Source: Phoronis australis
Lineage: Eukaryota > Phoronida > Phoronidae
Direction of reading: 5' to 3'
Assembly (NCBI GenBank): GCA_002633005.1
Contig: NMRA01000181.1
Span: 630,959 to 694,958, forward strand
Length of the DNA: 64,000 nt
The notes below the pieces were generated by a model. It was not told the origin of the DNA, made no database searches, and saw only the letters and a program-made list of their open reading frames with translations. Shown here one piece after another: positions 52,092-63,700 of the stretch; position 1 is the first letter of the stretch, and each line of letters starts with the position of its first letter. The position numbers were made by a program, and so were the translations under genes.

Positions 52092-52330
52092 AATGGCAGG
52101 AATCGCGTGAAGCTGAACATTCCAAATTCAAGATCTATGAATTAGATGAATAAGTGCTTTACGTTCTAAGTGTGGGCCGACTAAACACGGCGCGTTTGCA
52201 AAACGTTCTACTACGAAAGCTTTCATTATCGCGTACTGACTGGCATAAACTTCTGCTGGAAATGATTCATTGTATTCGCCATTGATCTAAAAGTTAAAGA
52301 ATGCTACATGAATAAAGGTCTGTGAGATTA
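52092..52330 (+). other. 3' untranslated region of the VWA-TSP1 gene
   Basis: From the stop codon to just beyond the first AATAAA. No open frame. The extent is inferred from the poly(A) signal only. Confidence 0.55.
52311..52316 (+). promoter_or_regulatory. Polyadenylation signal AATAAA
   Basis: AATAAA lies 220 bases after the TGA, followed by GTCTGTGAG. A second AATAAA is at 52406-52411. Confidence 0.6.
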
Positions 52331-52419
52331 TTTCGCAATTTCCAAAATCGCTGCCCGAGACGGAACTTGTATTGCACCTATTGACATCAATGGACAATCT
52401 GGTTTAATAAAACAGTTTC

Positions 52420-54054
52420 TAGATTAGAAAGCATTTTTTATAGAGGCGTATTTGTGTATATGCTGAAAATTGAAACCCACGTTTTCAAAGCTTTTCGGTA
52501 TGTGTACAGTATTAAGCAGTGTGTAGATGGCGCTGCTCTCGGCTCCACATAACGGTGTTTAGTAGTGTGCTAATTAACAAGTGGATGATGTAGGAAATGT
52601 CTATGTATTTAAATTGGTTGACATTTAGTATGATAAATATACGTATGTATATAGATCTATTTCCTGAGAAAGAAACTGTCTTTAGAGAATAGTTTTGTTA
52701 GGTGGTTGAAAATGGTGGAGAGTGCGAGGTTCACACTTAAATTACCATTCTGTATATTACCCAGCTGTCGCTGTCATTCGACTCTCATTAATTTTTATGC
52801 TAGAACTCAATTCATTTTGAGATGGGAGACTCGTTGCCAACCGTTGCATACATTTAATTTTGATATACCTCACGAGGCACACTGCATTAATGGTGCTACA
52901 TTTTGTGATTTTCATGTTCATCCGGTTATGGTTTATTGTTATGTGGAATTATTTGTCTTTTAAAAACATATTGAGCGCTGCACAAGACCAGACAAAACTA
53001 GATTCGAATTTTGTGATTGTGAGAAATTCGATATTTACGATTGTCTGAAACGGGATGTTGCATGGTAATTATATTGGTTTAACTAAATAGCGCTCAACAT
53101 GCTTTTAACCAGGTTGTTGGCACTTTGGTAGTGTTCTGTAAAGAGTGACGGCAAATTGAAAATACAGAAAATATGAATGGTATTTTACAAGATGGCGGAG
53201 ATTGATTATTTATCTGTATAGTGGCAGGAAAAGTCGCCATTCGTGTGTTTTATTAGTCTAGTGTGAACTACTCAATTTGTGCAAACTAGGATTATTTAAA
53301 TTTTACGGACGCATACACTGCACCATGTTAGTGACATATTGTATACTGTAGACATATTAAGGGAACCTGCGTTCACACTTTGTGGAAAATGGGTAATTCG
53401 AATGGAAACTGATTTCCAATTACGCGCAGTCTTATAGAGAGGCAATGTATAAACTTTCTCGGGATAGTGAACAATTGTAGCCAAGTTCAAAGAACACAAT
53501 AAATTTGTCGCTTGTTTTAGTAATTACATAGCGGTGTATCACACACTACCACAGATACTGGTTGAATACTTATTATGTGCTTGAGGAGTATGGACGAATA
53601 CAACAGACGTCTAAGCCACATACTTTTGCGCAGCAATGCTGGTCGGGGTCCCCCAATTCTCCACTAAAGTGCCGGATTGTGTTCAAGGCTTTCCGCTCTC
53701 AAGTTTTTTGGTGAGAAACTTATTTTCCATCTGCATTGGTTAACATTATTGTTGTCACAACTAAAGAATACATTTTTTCCAGTCGTATTTATAGAGACGG
53801 GATTTTGTCGAAGTACAAAATATGTTCCTATCATGGGTATCGCCACGTCAGCGTAGAGTATTGTATCTTTGGCAACCGTGGCCGAGGAGCAATTCATGCT
53901 CAACAAAGACATATCAAAATTTCTTTAATACAGAATTCTTCTTGCATTTGGACGAATTGGTATCTGCAACGTGTTTTCGCCAAAATGACGTGAAGGGCCG
54001 GGAATGCATTTCAAACGCATATTTGAAATGTGGACAACTAGTTACCTCACCACC
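52420..54054. other. Intergenic sequence, nothing recognised
   Basis: AT-rich. The open frames here (for example 52706-52963) are short, lack family resemblance and splice context, and are not annotated. Confidence 0.6.
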
Positions 54055-54320
54055 GCATGGGTGCACCCAAGGGGGGCACGGGGGGTCTCGAATGAGCCCA
54101 CCAATTTGGCGAATTGGGCAAAAAAGTCCGTCTCAATGTAACAAAAAGTCCGAGCAAACGAGACAAAAGTCCACGGCAATTCGGCGCGGATGCACAATTC
54201 GTAAGCCTGAACCTAGTGGCCCCATTTATTTTTAGTCCCCCTTGACTTCTTTCAGTAAAAGGTCCGCAAAACACCTAAAAACTCGAGCTCCCCTATATTT
54301 TAGGCTGGGTGAGCGCATGC
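54055..54320 (+). mobile_element. TIR element family A, copy 4
   Basis: Start GCATGGGTGCACCCAAGG and end GCTGGGTGAGCGCATGC. The core has TTTGGCGAATTGGGCAAAAA and GAGACAAAAGTCC. Outside the VWA-TSP1 gene, so the family is dispersed. Confidence 0.7.
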
Positions 54321-54818
54321 ACCGCATTAATTTTCAAAAACATTACTCAAGAACCAACCACTGCTTTTTAGCCTCGGTGAAGAACTTAATTCACTCAGCC
54401 CGAACGAAGTCACTGTTTAGTCCGGCTGTCCGCACGCGCCTTTCATATAAAACATTTATTAGAAAATTTGAATCGGAACGAACAGACGCTCGGTACTTTT
54501 CAAACATCTTGGAAGAATTTGATGAGTCAAGTATTTATGGGGGTTCCAGATCCATGACGATGTTGTATCCAATCTGGACAAAACGGATCAAAATTCCAAA
54601 CAACGTTTTAGAGAACAGTGCAAAAGCACAATACCTAAAACATTCATGTGAATCCGATCAGTGATTTCAGAGATATGATGTTCCCGAGAAGTTGGCCAAA
54701 ACTGGACACGTCGAAAGAACAACATCCATTAAAATAAGTTCCAAAATGAGGACAAACACACCCTACACATCTGTCATAATAATTCTAGATTTGTGTAATT
54801 TCCATCAAACGGAGAACA

Positions 54819-55052
54819 ATGTTATCAAAAGACGGCACTTACGTCTGGACTATCTGGTTGGTTTTTTGTGCCACCATTGGACTACTCCACGGCAGCCTCA
54901 CTCGCTGTACATGTACATCCTATCCAGTCAGGACAATTTGTGACTACATAACTTACGGATGTTGGTTCCTGAAGCAGTCAGGAAATAAAAAATATATGAC
55001 ACTCTACACCTCATTCGCCCAGCGTACTTCTTCACCTAAGGTGTTTCTTTAA
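54819..55052 (+). CDS. Candidate first exon with signal-peptide-like start, unknown protein
   Basis: ATG-initiated frame of 77 codons. The N-terminus MLSKDGTYVWTIWLVFCATI continues through GLLHGSLTRC and looks like a signal peptide, followed by a Cys-rich stretch (CTCTSYP, TICDY, YGCWF). A possible donor AAG/GTGTTT lies at 55038-55046. Not recognised as any family. It is in the same frame as the open stretches at 55506 and 55881 but separated by about 450 bases. May be a small gene, a relic or chance. Confidence 0.3.
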   Translation: MLSKDGTYVWTIWLVFCATIGLLHGSLTRCTCTSYPVRTICDYITYGCWFLKQSGNKKYMTLYTSFAQRTSSPKVFL

Positions 55053-55505
55053 GCAAACTAGAACTTTTAAAGTCATTAGGTTATGCATATGTAGAAACTT
55101 GCGCCAACTTCGGAATATCGGATCTCAGGGATGGGTGATCGGATTCTTATGACCGGTTATGAACCTTCAGATACTGTGCTTCATGCACTGTTCTCAACAA
55201 GGCTATTAGGAATTGTTTCACGGAAAAGGTAAAGATTGACATGAAATGAAATGATAATTTAGAGAAATAGAAAGGCATTCCTGAGATTTGATCTTAAACG
55301 TTTACATTAACCAAAGTTTGCTCATGTTGTTGATAGCGCAGCTAGCTGTCAATGTACCTTATTTTTCACTAAATTCCACTAAACGACAATGTTACGTAAC
55401 CTAATTTAAAGACAGGTTGATAAAAGTCACGAATCCAATTCTAAAGGGTTGTTATTTTCAGAAAATATATACGTTTACTGACTTTTTAAAACAATAAAAA
55501 TATAC

Positions 55506-56279
55506 TTGTGTATGCAACTGGCTAAATACGTAGAGTTGTCCATAAGGTCCCACAGAACCCAAACAGATTACTGGCGAATCTCTGAAAGTCGGGTCCGTTT
55601 TGCTTTTACATGGAGTCCTCATGGACTTGCGGAAACTGTGAGTTGTATTATGACGTCAACCCTTTCATACGACTGTCGGCTTTCAGTACTATATGTTTCA
55701 ACTGACACGTTTGATGCATCGCTTGAAAAACCCGATGTCGGACTTCTGATGAATACCAACGGTTCAAGGCATGGCACAAATGTAAAGCAGCATTCCTATG
55801 GACTGAGCGAGGAGGATTTTTCTAAGTATCTATGCATGCCTATTTGTTGTTTGTTGGATGTTGGCGTTTTTAAAACCTAAGGTACATACGTCCGATTGGT
55901 ATGTGAGGGTATATTTACGTGCCTTGACCAAATATGGAGGGAATGCACATCTGAAGTCTCGATAACGATCAACAATTACACACTGAAAGTACTTCGTCGT
56001 GTAACAAATCAATGGAGGTGCACCCAGGAACAACTCGACGTGTCTACAAACACAAACACCAACAAAAGCTGCCACTTTTGTTGTCAAATTCATATATACT
56101 TAATATTCATAATTGTATTAAAAAGTACCTTAAAGATTGTACAAAACTATGGCATTACAACTGTAACAATCACGTTTAACAATAATTCAGTCATAACGTT
56201 TCTTATGCTAAAAAATAAGGTGAATTGGCTTAAATCTAAAAAATGCAATCAAATCTACGTGGGTGTAGGCTCAGTTTGA
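55506..56279 (+). pseudogene. Unidentified open-frame region split by one stop codon
   Basis: Two consecutive open stretches in the same frame (55506-55880 and 55881-56279) are separated by a single TAA at 55878-55880. The first includes FTWSPHGLAETVSCIMTSTL and YVSTDTFDASLEKPDVG. The second includes TYVRLVCEGIFTCLDQIWRE and YTLKVLRRVTNQWRC. The Cys and Trp spacing is loosely immunoglobulin-like, but this is only an impression. It could be a decayed secreted-protein gene or two exons of a live one whose intron borders I cannot place. The last about 60 codons are AT-rich and probably not coding. Confidence 0.3.
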
Positions 56280-56369
56280 GACCCCATGCACACGCACAGA
56301 TCACAACAGATATGACATTGCAGTCAGATAGAAACATGTCTAAAAACGGAACTAAAACAGCATACTTGA

Positions 56370-56597
56370 CATGCGCGCACCCAGGGGCGAAGTGGGCAAA
56401 AAGGTACGCCCCCCAGAGACAAAAAGTCCGAGAGCATGGGACAAAAGAGTGCACTAAATAAGCGCCAAGTCGCAATTGACAAAGGTACTCCCGTTTTTTT
56501 TCTTTTTTTTTAGTCCGCCCGCTCTTTTGTTAGCCAATGGTCCACAACGTCAGGAATTCGAGCCCCCCCCCATATTGAAGGCTGGGTGCGCGCATGC
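56370..56597 (+). mobile_element. TIR element family A, copy 5
   Basis: Best-preserved ends: CATGCGCGCACCCAG at the start and CTGGGTGCGCGCATG at the end, perfect inverted repeats. The core has GAAGTGGGCAAAAAGG and GGGACAAAAGAG. About 228 bp, no open frame. Confidence 0.75.
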
Positions 56598-57596
56598 TTG
56601 AAATAGCTTACATATGGCACTTTGGTAAGACTAGAGCATCACCGTCAGGATAGTAACATTTGATGTGCAAAACACCTACATGTACAGGTTAACTGACATA
56701 ACTCCCTTGATCTACACAGTCAGTGTCCATGGTAACCATTGCATACAACAAGAACATGCATGTTAATCCTATTCATAGATCTATGGTGCTATTTCACAAG
56801 AGAGTGTTCCCTAAAACATATGTTCGACACATAGCATTGCTTTAAAGCTGTGAAATCGTTCATTTAATAAAATGCTAAAAGCTTTTGAACAGAAAAGGGT
56901 GAAAGTGGTAACAAACTTAAAGTACTAGAATCACTGAGTTAAACATAGGATCAAGCCCATTCTAAAATGAAGCACTGAACAAAGTGAACACAAGTGCGAA
57001 TTCTGCAGGCCATCAAGACCTCGAATTAAGATTTTTAATTATGCATGATTGATTGCTTCAAAGGAAGACTCACCAAGGCAAACTAGAATTCTTCCAGTGT
57101 TAAGTTTGCTATTTCAGCTTGAAATAATTAGCACCTTGCCTCGTTTCTGCATGAAAATACCTACTTTTTACTAGTAGAAGACTTGAAATGAATCTCTTGG
57201 ATCACATGCAATATTACATTATCATAAGAGTGTACTAAAAATGGCAGCATTTGCATGAACAAATCAACCATTTGACAAGTAAAAGCCATCCGTTTTCTGA
57301 AAATTTTGTTTTTAAACACCCACGCTTGGCTAAATGGCGACACCCTGGTGTTTTAATGTTTCAGTTTAAGCGTCCAGTGCTGTAACTCGGATGCACACAG
57401 TACATTTGTTTTTGAATCTTAGAAATGGAAAAGGTTGAGAATTACGGCCAAAGAAAGTCAAAAGTCCTTAATTGAAACAAAATGCTGGACAGATTCTCAT
57501 GAGTATTACAAAGCAAATATCAAGACACGACATGTACTGCAACATGCCAAGGATTTTTAAAGCACAGCTTTTAACAAATCCTTCTGGACAAGGTCA
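56598..57596 (-). other. Intergenic sequence and METTL16 3' untranslated region
   Basis: No coding signal. Seen from the minus strand there is no AATAAA close to the METTL16 stop. A variant ATTAAA lies at 57034-57039, about 560 bases downstream of the stop, and could serve. Confidence 0.4.
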
Positions 57597-58334
57597 TCAC
57601 TTCAACCTGTTTTTAAAGAACTGTAACAACTGATACAGCAAATCCCGGGACTTGCCCTCAACGTACTTTAGCTCTAGCACAATGTCCGAATCAATTTTCC
57701 TCAAAGTCAAAAAGCACCGAATGAGACACTGTCCACTCTCTCGTTTAGTCAACGGCAACTGGTCGTGATTTGGGCTGGAACTGACGCTCGGTGCACCTGA
57801 CAGCTTGGAGTCACCATGAGTGGACTGTGAAGGAGGTTCACCATTGTCTTTGGAAGGAGATTCAGAGACCTTGGATGATGTTGCGATTTTCATCGATTTG
57901 GATACAGCATTTTCAGCATCAGAGGTAACTTTCGGTGGTTGTGACTGAGTTTCATTATATCCATTATCTGATTGCTTTGATTCGCTGGGGACACTGTTCA
58001 TTTGACCAGAAGTGGAGGAATCCTTACACAATACACGGACAAGGCTTTTATCATGGGAATTGCTTAAACTTACAGAACTATTCTCTTCTGCTGTAATACT
58101 TTCCAATGATTTACATGATTCAGCCTTAGATAAAATATTCACACTATTGCAGCCGGCAGAGCTGACCGAGTCGCCATCCAACTTGGTTACCTTCGAAGGA
58201 GGACTGCCAACAATTTTCTTCTTTTCTTGTTCCATCTGTCGTCGTTTCTGCCTTTGATGAATCCACGTGTTCTCAAATGCTTTGGCAGCAACAGAAACCT
58301 CATTACTAGTTGACACCACTTGTGTGAACTCCAT
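57597..58334 (-). CDS. METTL16: METTL16 exon 7 (C-terminal, stop)
   Basis: Phase 0 start after TCTCCAG, MEFTQVVSTSNEVSVAAKAF, then ENTWIHQRQKRRQ matching the human ENSWIHLRRKKRE segment. A poorly conserved Ser-rich linker follows, then the second half of the vertebrate-conserved region ending FFKNRLK and TGA. The Met at the exon start is internal. Confidence 0.93.
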   Translation of the reverse strand: MEFTQVVSTSNEVSVAAKAFENTWIHQRQKRRQMEQEKKKIVGSPPSKVTKLDGDSVSSAGCNSVNILSKAESCKSLESITAEENSSVSLSNSHDKSLVRVLCKDSSTSGQMNSVPSESKQSDNGYNETQSQPPKVTSDAENAVSKSMKIATSSKVSESPSKDNGEPPSQSTHGDSKLSGAPSVSSSPNHDQLPLTKRESGQCLIRCFLTLRKIDSDIVLELKYVEGKSRDLLYQLLQFFKNRLK

Positions 58335-60685
58335 CTGGAGACAAAAAGAAAAAACAACATTAATGTTCAACCAGCCATGAAAATTGTTTGGCATGCATTC
58401 CAACGCAAAATATAAACATTCTGGTTTTTACTAGCTCTAAATCCACTTGACACGAGTTAGTCACCAATATCAATTAGAGAAGAGGTTTTGTCACAGAAAC
58501 ATGCTGAAATTATGTACTCCCAGTACAGTAAAGGACAGGCCACCTTTAATTCAATAAGTAGTTCCAGCAGACTGCAGGCAAGTCTATCCAAAGTGTAGTT
58601 GTGCTCGTCCGACTTAGGAATGGTCCACAGCAAAGGTGGCTTAGATTTCTCCTTTCTTTCTTGAAATAAGGATTTCTGGAAAAAGAATGTGATTATTACA
58701 TGCAGAAACGTCGTGGTATTAAACTCTGTTTCAGCATATTAACAGATTGCATTGGATGAAAAAATACCCTACAACCTCCATCAATTTTTCAAAGTTTTTA
58801 AACTAAACAAGTTTTTTAATTGAAAGAACTAAATACAAGACTTTCCGTGCAAAATACGCAAGCACATCTCACACATTAAGCAAACTTTCGACTTTGCAAC
58901 TTGAACCAAGAAATATACAATAACACGTGGCAAAATAGTAAAGCAGTCGTTTTTAGGAAAATACGTCTCAAGGGGCATATTTGTTGTACAATAGAAGCTT
59001 TCAAAAACAGTTTTGGTTGAAATTGCCAAAACGTCAATATGTTGTGGAAAAATACTTTTGAGTAGACCCCCAAGAAAAAACAATGGACTAAGGGCTACCG
59101 ATTGCCAAGGAATTGGTTCAAAAATAGAAAATGGCAGTTTCTGTGACTTCCTAGGCTATGAGAAGAAACTCAACAGAAGGTCAAATACTAATGTACCAGC
59201 ATTTTAATTAGTGCTAGCTTTGTTCAAATAGTTACAAATTAGCAATATAAAACTTTGAACATGTTCTTAAAGACACGCAGTTGAACATCAACATGTGGGG
59301 TTTATTAAAAGTAAGATTAAAAACGTTGGTTCCCCTCTTAAAGCCTATCTTCAATGGTAACACCTGAAAATTTGGTTCCTACAGTATGTTAAGAGCCCAC
59401 TAGTGCTATAAATTGCCAAATGTAACGAACTGTTTGGCGTATTGGTTTGCTTTTGTCTAGGTCACCGCGAGAATCACCTTTTGATTCAAACACCCGCACA
59501 CAATGGTGTCCTATTCAGACCCCTATTCAATGTGTCGAGATCACGCGGTGATGCAACATGGCGCGAAGAGGCAGCTTCTCTTATCATTTGACGGGCTTAC
59601 ATTTGGGTGATTGAACTCGCGTTTTCTTATTTTACAAAGGCTTTGCTAGGACTATCTGGTTAGCCCAATACATCTAAAATAATAATTCCGTTAAATTAGG
59701 CTTTAATACATACAGGAAATTCAACTAGTTCATCGAAGGACCACGCCAACGCCCAGCGCATAGTTCTTCCTTGGCAGAACTCACTGCTGCAGAAATTATG
59801 AATCTGAAAAAAACAACACTTTACATAGACTGCGGCATCAATCTGATGGGTGCAGCACTTCATAAACTATGGAAATTATGAATCTTGTGAATACAACAAA
59901 CACAAAAATGTATTCGCCTATTTATATAACACATTGTGGTGAAACGGTGGGATTTTATTATATTTTGTGATCAATTTCTAAACAAAAATGAAGTTTTGTT
60001 TCGTGTACTAGCATGGTATGCTCCACACAGTTCACTAAAATAATTTCTCTGATAATTCTAATAATTTAACGATGCAATCAGTCTTTGGAAACTTGAAAAA
60101 GAATGTTTACTTATCAAATAACCCCACACATACCTTGTTCTTGCGTAGCTCACTCTTGAGAATTCCTACACTGGACTTCTTTCCAAGCATAGTGGTGTAG
60201 ATTCTGATAACAACACATACGTACAGTAAACAAAACAATTATTGCTAGAACCCTTAAAACCATGTCAACGATACGTATTCATAGTGCCACCTGTACTATG
60301 GCCTTTCATGGTTTTCTGCAGCTTTTACAAGTCACACACCAACTAACCACATCTGCCCTATGTCTGGCCCAATGGAAGATTTGATTCAAACGCAAACCAA
60401 TGTCTCCCCTCATAGTGACTTACTAGGATTTACCAGCGTATATGGCAGGTGCAATAGATTAAGTGTTTTCAGCGTGACTGACTAACTGATATCTGTCAGT
60501 AATCATCCTTTTTATACTTATTTATAATTGATAATCTACCTGCATATAATGTTATCGATCTGCGGGCAGTAACTGTATTCACTTTCTTAAGACGAAATAA
60601 ACAGTTATCTTAGAAAAAATGGCAGGTGTTATAGCTGAAGTATTTTCAGCGTGAATGACTAACTGATAATAATAATAATAATAAC

Positions 60686-60722
<37 letters not shown>

Positions 60723-63700
60723 TCAGGATAAAATGTAATTCACTTAGCCCAAATAAGAATAAAAATGTTCTCTAGACTTGCTTTTTGAAAATAGGTTATG
60801 GCAGACTTGTTCACAATTTTCACCCTTAGAGGTTATGTAGGACCATGGAAAAATGTCTAAAATTTGGCTAAGTTTAGAATATCATATCTCAAATGCTATG
60901 ATTTATATTTATGCACAAAATGCTGTTAGCAATTGTTTTTAAAATGTTACACTTTTACATGAGAGGCTACTAAAAATAGGATTTTAAGATTTTTATGAAA
61001 AAATCAATAATTGCACAAAACAAAACTATCGTGATAATTTAGAAAACAGATTTTTTGGAATTTCATCTCAATTGAACATATTTATCAAACAAAATTTGGT
61101 GATGTTATAAATACTGTAGTTTTACAATGAGTATATGTTCCCTTTTGCTAATTTTTAATGATCCAATTAACGGCAGATAGGCAAAAAGTCAAAACTCCAA
61201 TTCTTACAGGAAATAAATATTTTCATTGAATTAAAATGTTTAGTTTTGTAGATATTTGGCTACACACAGACTTGTGGATAAGGTCCTACTGAACCTTAAT
61301 GGGAACTTGACCTCTGATCCAAATTACATATAATAAGATCATCCTGGAATACACGTGCATAGAACTCTTCTTTGTTCCGGAGATAAGAAAGTCTGTGACC
61401 TCGTTTTGGAAATCAGGCACATTTTCATGTCTCACTGGCGAAGATTCAGATTTCGCATCCACTGGTATTTGTCCAGTTTATAAAACTTTTCATGTCAAAG
61501 TTGCAGCCCTCAGCACATCAGTAATACTTTGTTGGTATTGAAAGAACGAAAAGAGTAATGCAACCGAGAAGAACTTGTAAAGAATCAGACAACAACAAAT
61601 AACATGTGAAACTCCAGTGGCACGAAAACAAGGTAACAAATGTGCTTGACGGAAGTTTACAGCATTGTGGGTAACTACAGTGAGATTCGAGTATCGCTGT
61701 GTAATCCGAGACAGTCCTATTCGTTAAAAAACAGTTTATTACAGTTAATCAGAGTTTAAGCAAATAAGAATATGTATTTATGAATGTGAAAAACAAAGAA
61801 AAAACCTTCTTATACTGCAACTAAGTGCATCTAGAAAACAAAACCAGATCGGGTTAGCACACACAAATAGGTGCATAGATTGGTGAGGCACTACACTTGC
61901 CTTCAAGCATAACTAGACAAAAGACAGTGATTCGAACTTCAAGGACTTCAATAACTTACCGGACATTTTGTTTCAGCTGAAGACTTTCTTCAATCATTTG
62001 TTTGACAAACTCCACTTCACCACCTCCCACAATACTCTCCACACTACAGGCACTAGTGACACCTATTGGTGATGGCCGGTCCAAACTTTTGGTCGTGAGT
62101 ACTGATTGGGCATCCATGTGATCGGCAAAAAATGGAGGATTACACATACAGAAGGCGAACTGCTTCCCATCATCTTGGACAACATTTAAAAGGACGCTGT
62201 CTTCTTTGGCTTTCACAACTGAAATGGCAGCAACTCCAGTAAAAGAATATTGTCTAGAAGTCTTAAAACAAAACGTTTAGAAAAAATGTTGACAACAAAA
62301 CAGGACGTTATTAATGTCACAGTAATGCTTCAGTGATCACTCCCGTACAACGCGTGACAATTTCTGTGCGTATACTTACACTGACTACTCCTATCACAGT
62401 GTTCACCCGAGGCTGCATTTTTACATTATTTGACGCGATTGAGTAAAAGTGAAAGGAGACGCATCTCATTGGTTGCTATTTTGAGAAGATGTAAGACGTA
62501 AAACTAGTACATGAATACTCCTGTTCGTCTTAAAAAACACCCAATTTGCTTCATTTTTCTCATGTCATTTGTGCATCATTCTGCACTAGCGTAATGATTT
62601 CAGCTGAGCACGCTGCGCACATTTGATGTAACGTGTAAAATAGGCAGGACCGGCAGACCAATATTTTCCATAAAGTATGTCAAAAGAGGCATTTTCCAGG
62701 CCTCTTGAATGCACCAAATAAGACTTGAATTCTCCAAACTTTCTAAGGCCAGACTCCCCTACAGGAGGGAGTATCTCTGACATCGCTGTCTATCAGACCA
62801 CCAGCACTATTTTTTTAGTGCAACGTGTGAGAGATTCAGTGACGCCAATGGACATCACAGAAAAGATCTGTACAAATATGGATAATTATAGCGGGATACA
62901 ACGTGCCTGCATTTTGAGAAAAAGTTTAGTACAACGAATCACGGGCACTAAACCGGTTCTCAAAATGAGGGCTAGTTATATCTGACTACACTCCAGATAT
63001 GTTACCTGTAATTTTGCTCTCAAGACCATTGGCAATAACATTTTTAGTAGAGTATTCAATGTTTTTATCATCAACATCTGTAGCCAAGAAACTCCAACCG
63101 TTTTTTCTACAGCCCAGCAGGGGGTAGATGCACGAAGCGCCAGTACCTGAGAAAATCCAACACTAAGATGAGCTGTTAAGATTGTGAGAATGTTATCGAT
63201 ATTTTACGACATGAAAAGGTCCAATTCGATTTTTATTTTTAGTCAGCTGACAAAGGCGATATGCAGCTTTCAGTAAGTCCATTTTATGCAATGTGAGATT
63301 TGATACCACTGACTGAGATGTATTCATCTGACCAAACAAAAACCTAGTTTTAACTGAATTCGTTAAATCTCAATGGCAGCTATTTATTTCATTCTCCAAA
63401 GTCCAAGCCCTAGGTTACCTATGTCAATGCCCACAACATCGGTCTGTTTTCCCAAGATGTCCTCTATCCATAGAATATAGTTGAGCCTTTGGGGTACCGT
63501 AGGTATCAGCCGGTCAGTCGGTATGTCCAGAGTCAGTCCAAAGTCGTCTTTGAGCAGTGCACACGTCAAAGCCCTGAGACACTCCGGCTTTTTAAAGTCT
63601 AAATGAATTTTACCCGCCACGTCTTGGGTTACATGATTTCTGAAGTCAGCATACTTGATAGCCAACTGCTTGAAGTCTGGTCTTTTCTTCTTATAAATGT

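Noticed and set aside
248-52091. Apicomplexan TRAP/CTRP-type adhesin
   Set aside because: VWA plus TSP1 fits, but dozens of spliced phase-1 exons, long introns and an adjacent animal METTL16 do not.
52706-53048. Two overlapping short frames after the VWA-TSP1 gene
   Set aside because: No family resemblance, no splice or poly(A) context, AT-rich composition.
58829-59083. 84-codon minus-strand frame inside METTL16
   Set aside because: In intron 5; not needed for the METTL16 reading frame, no match to METTL16, no good acceptor.
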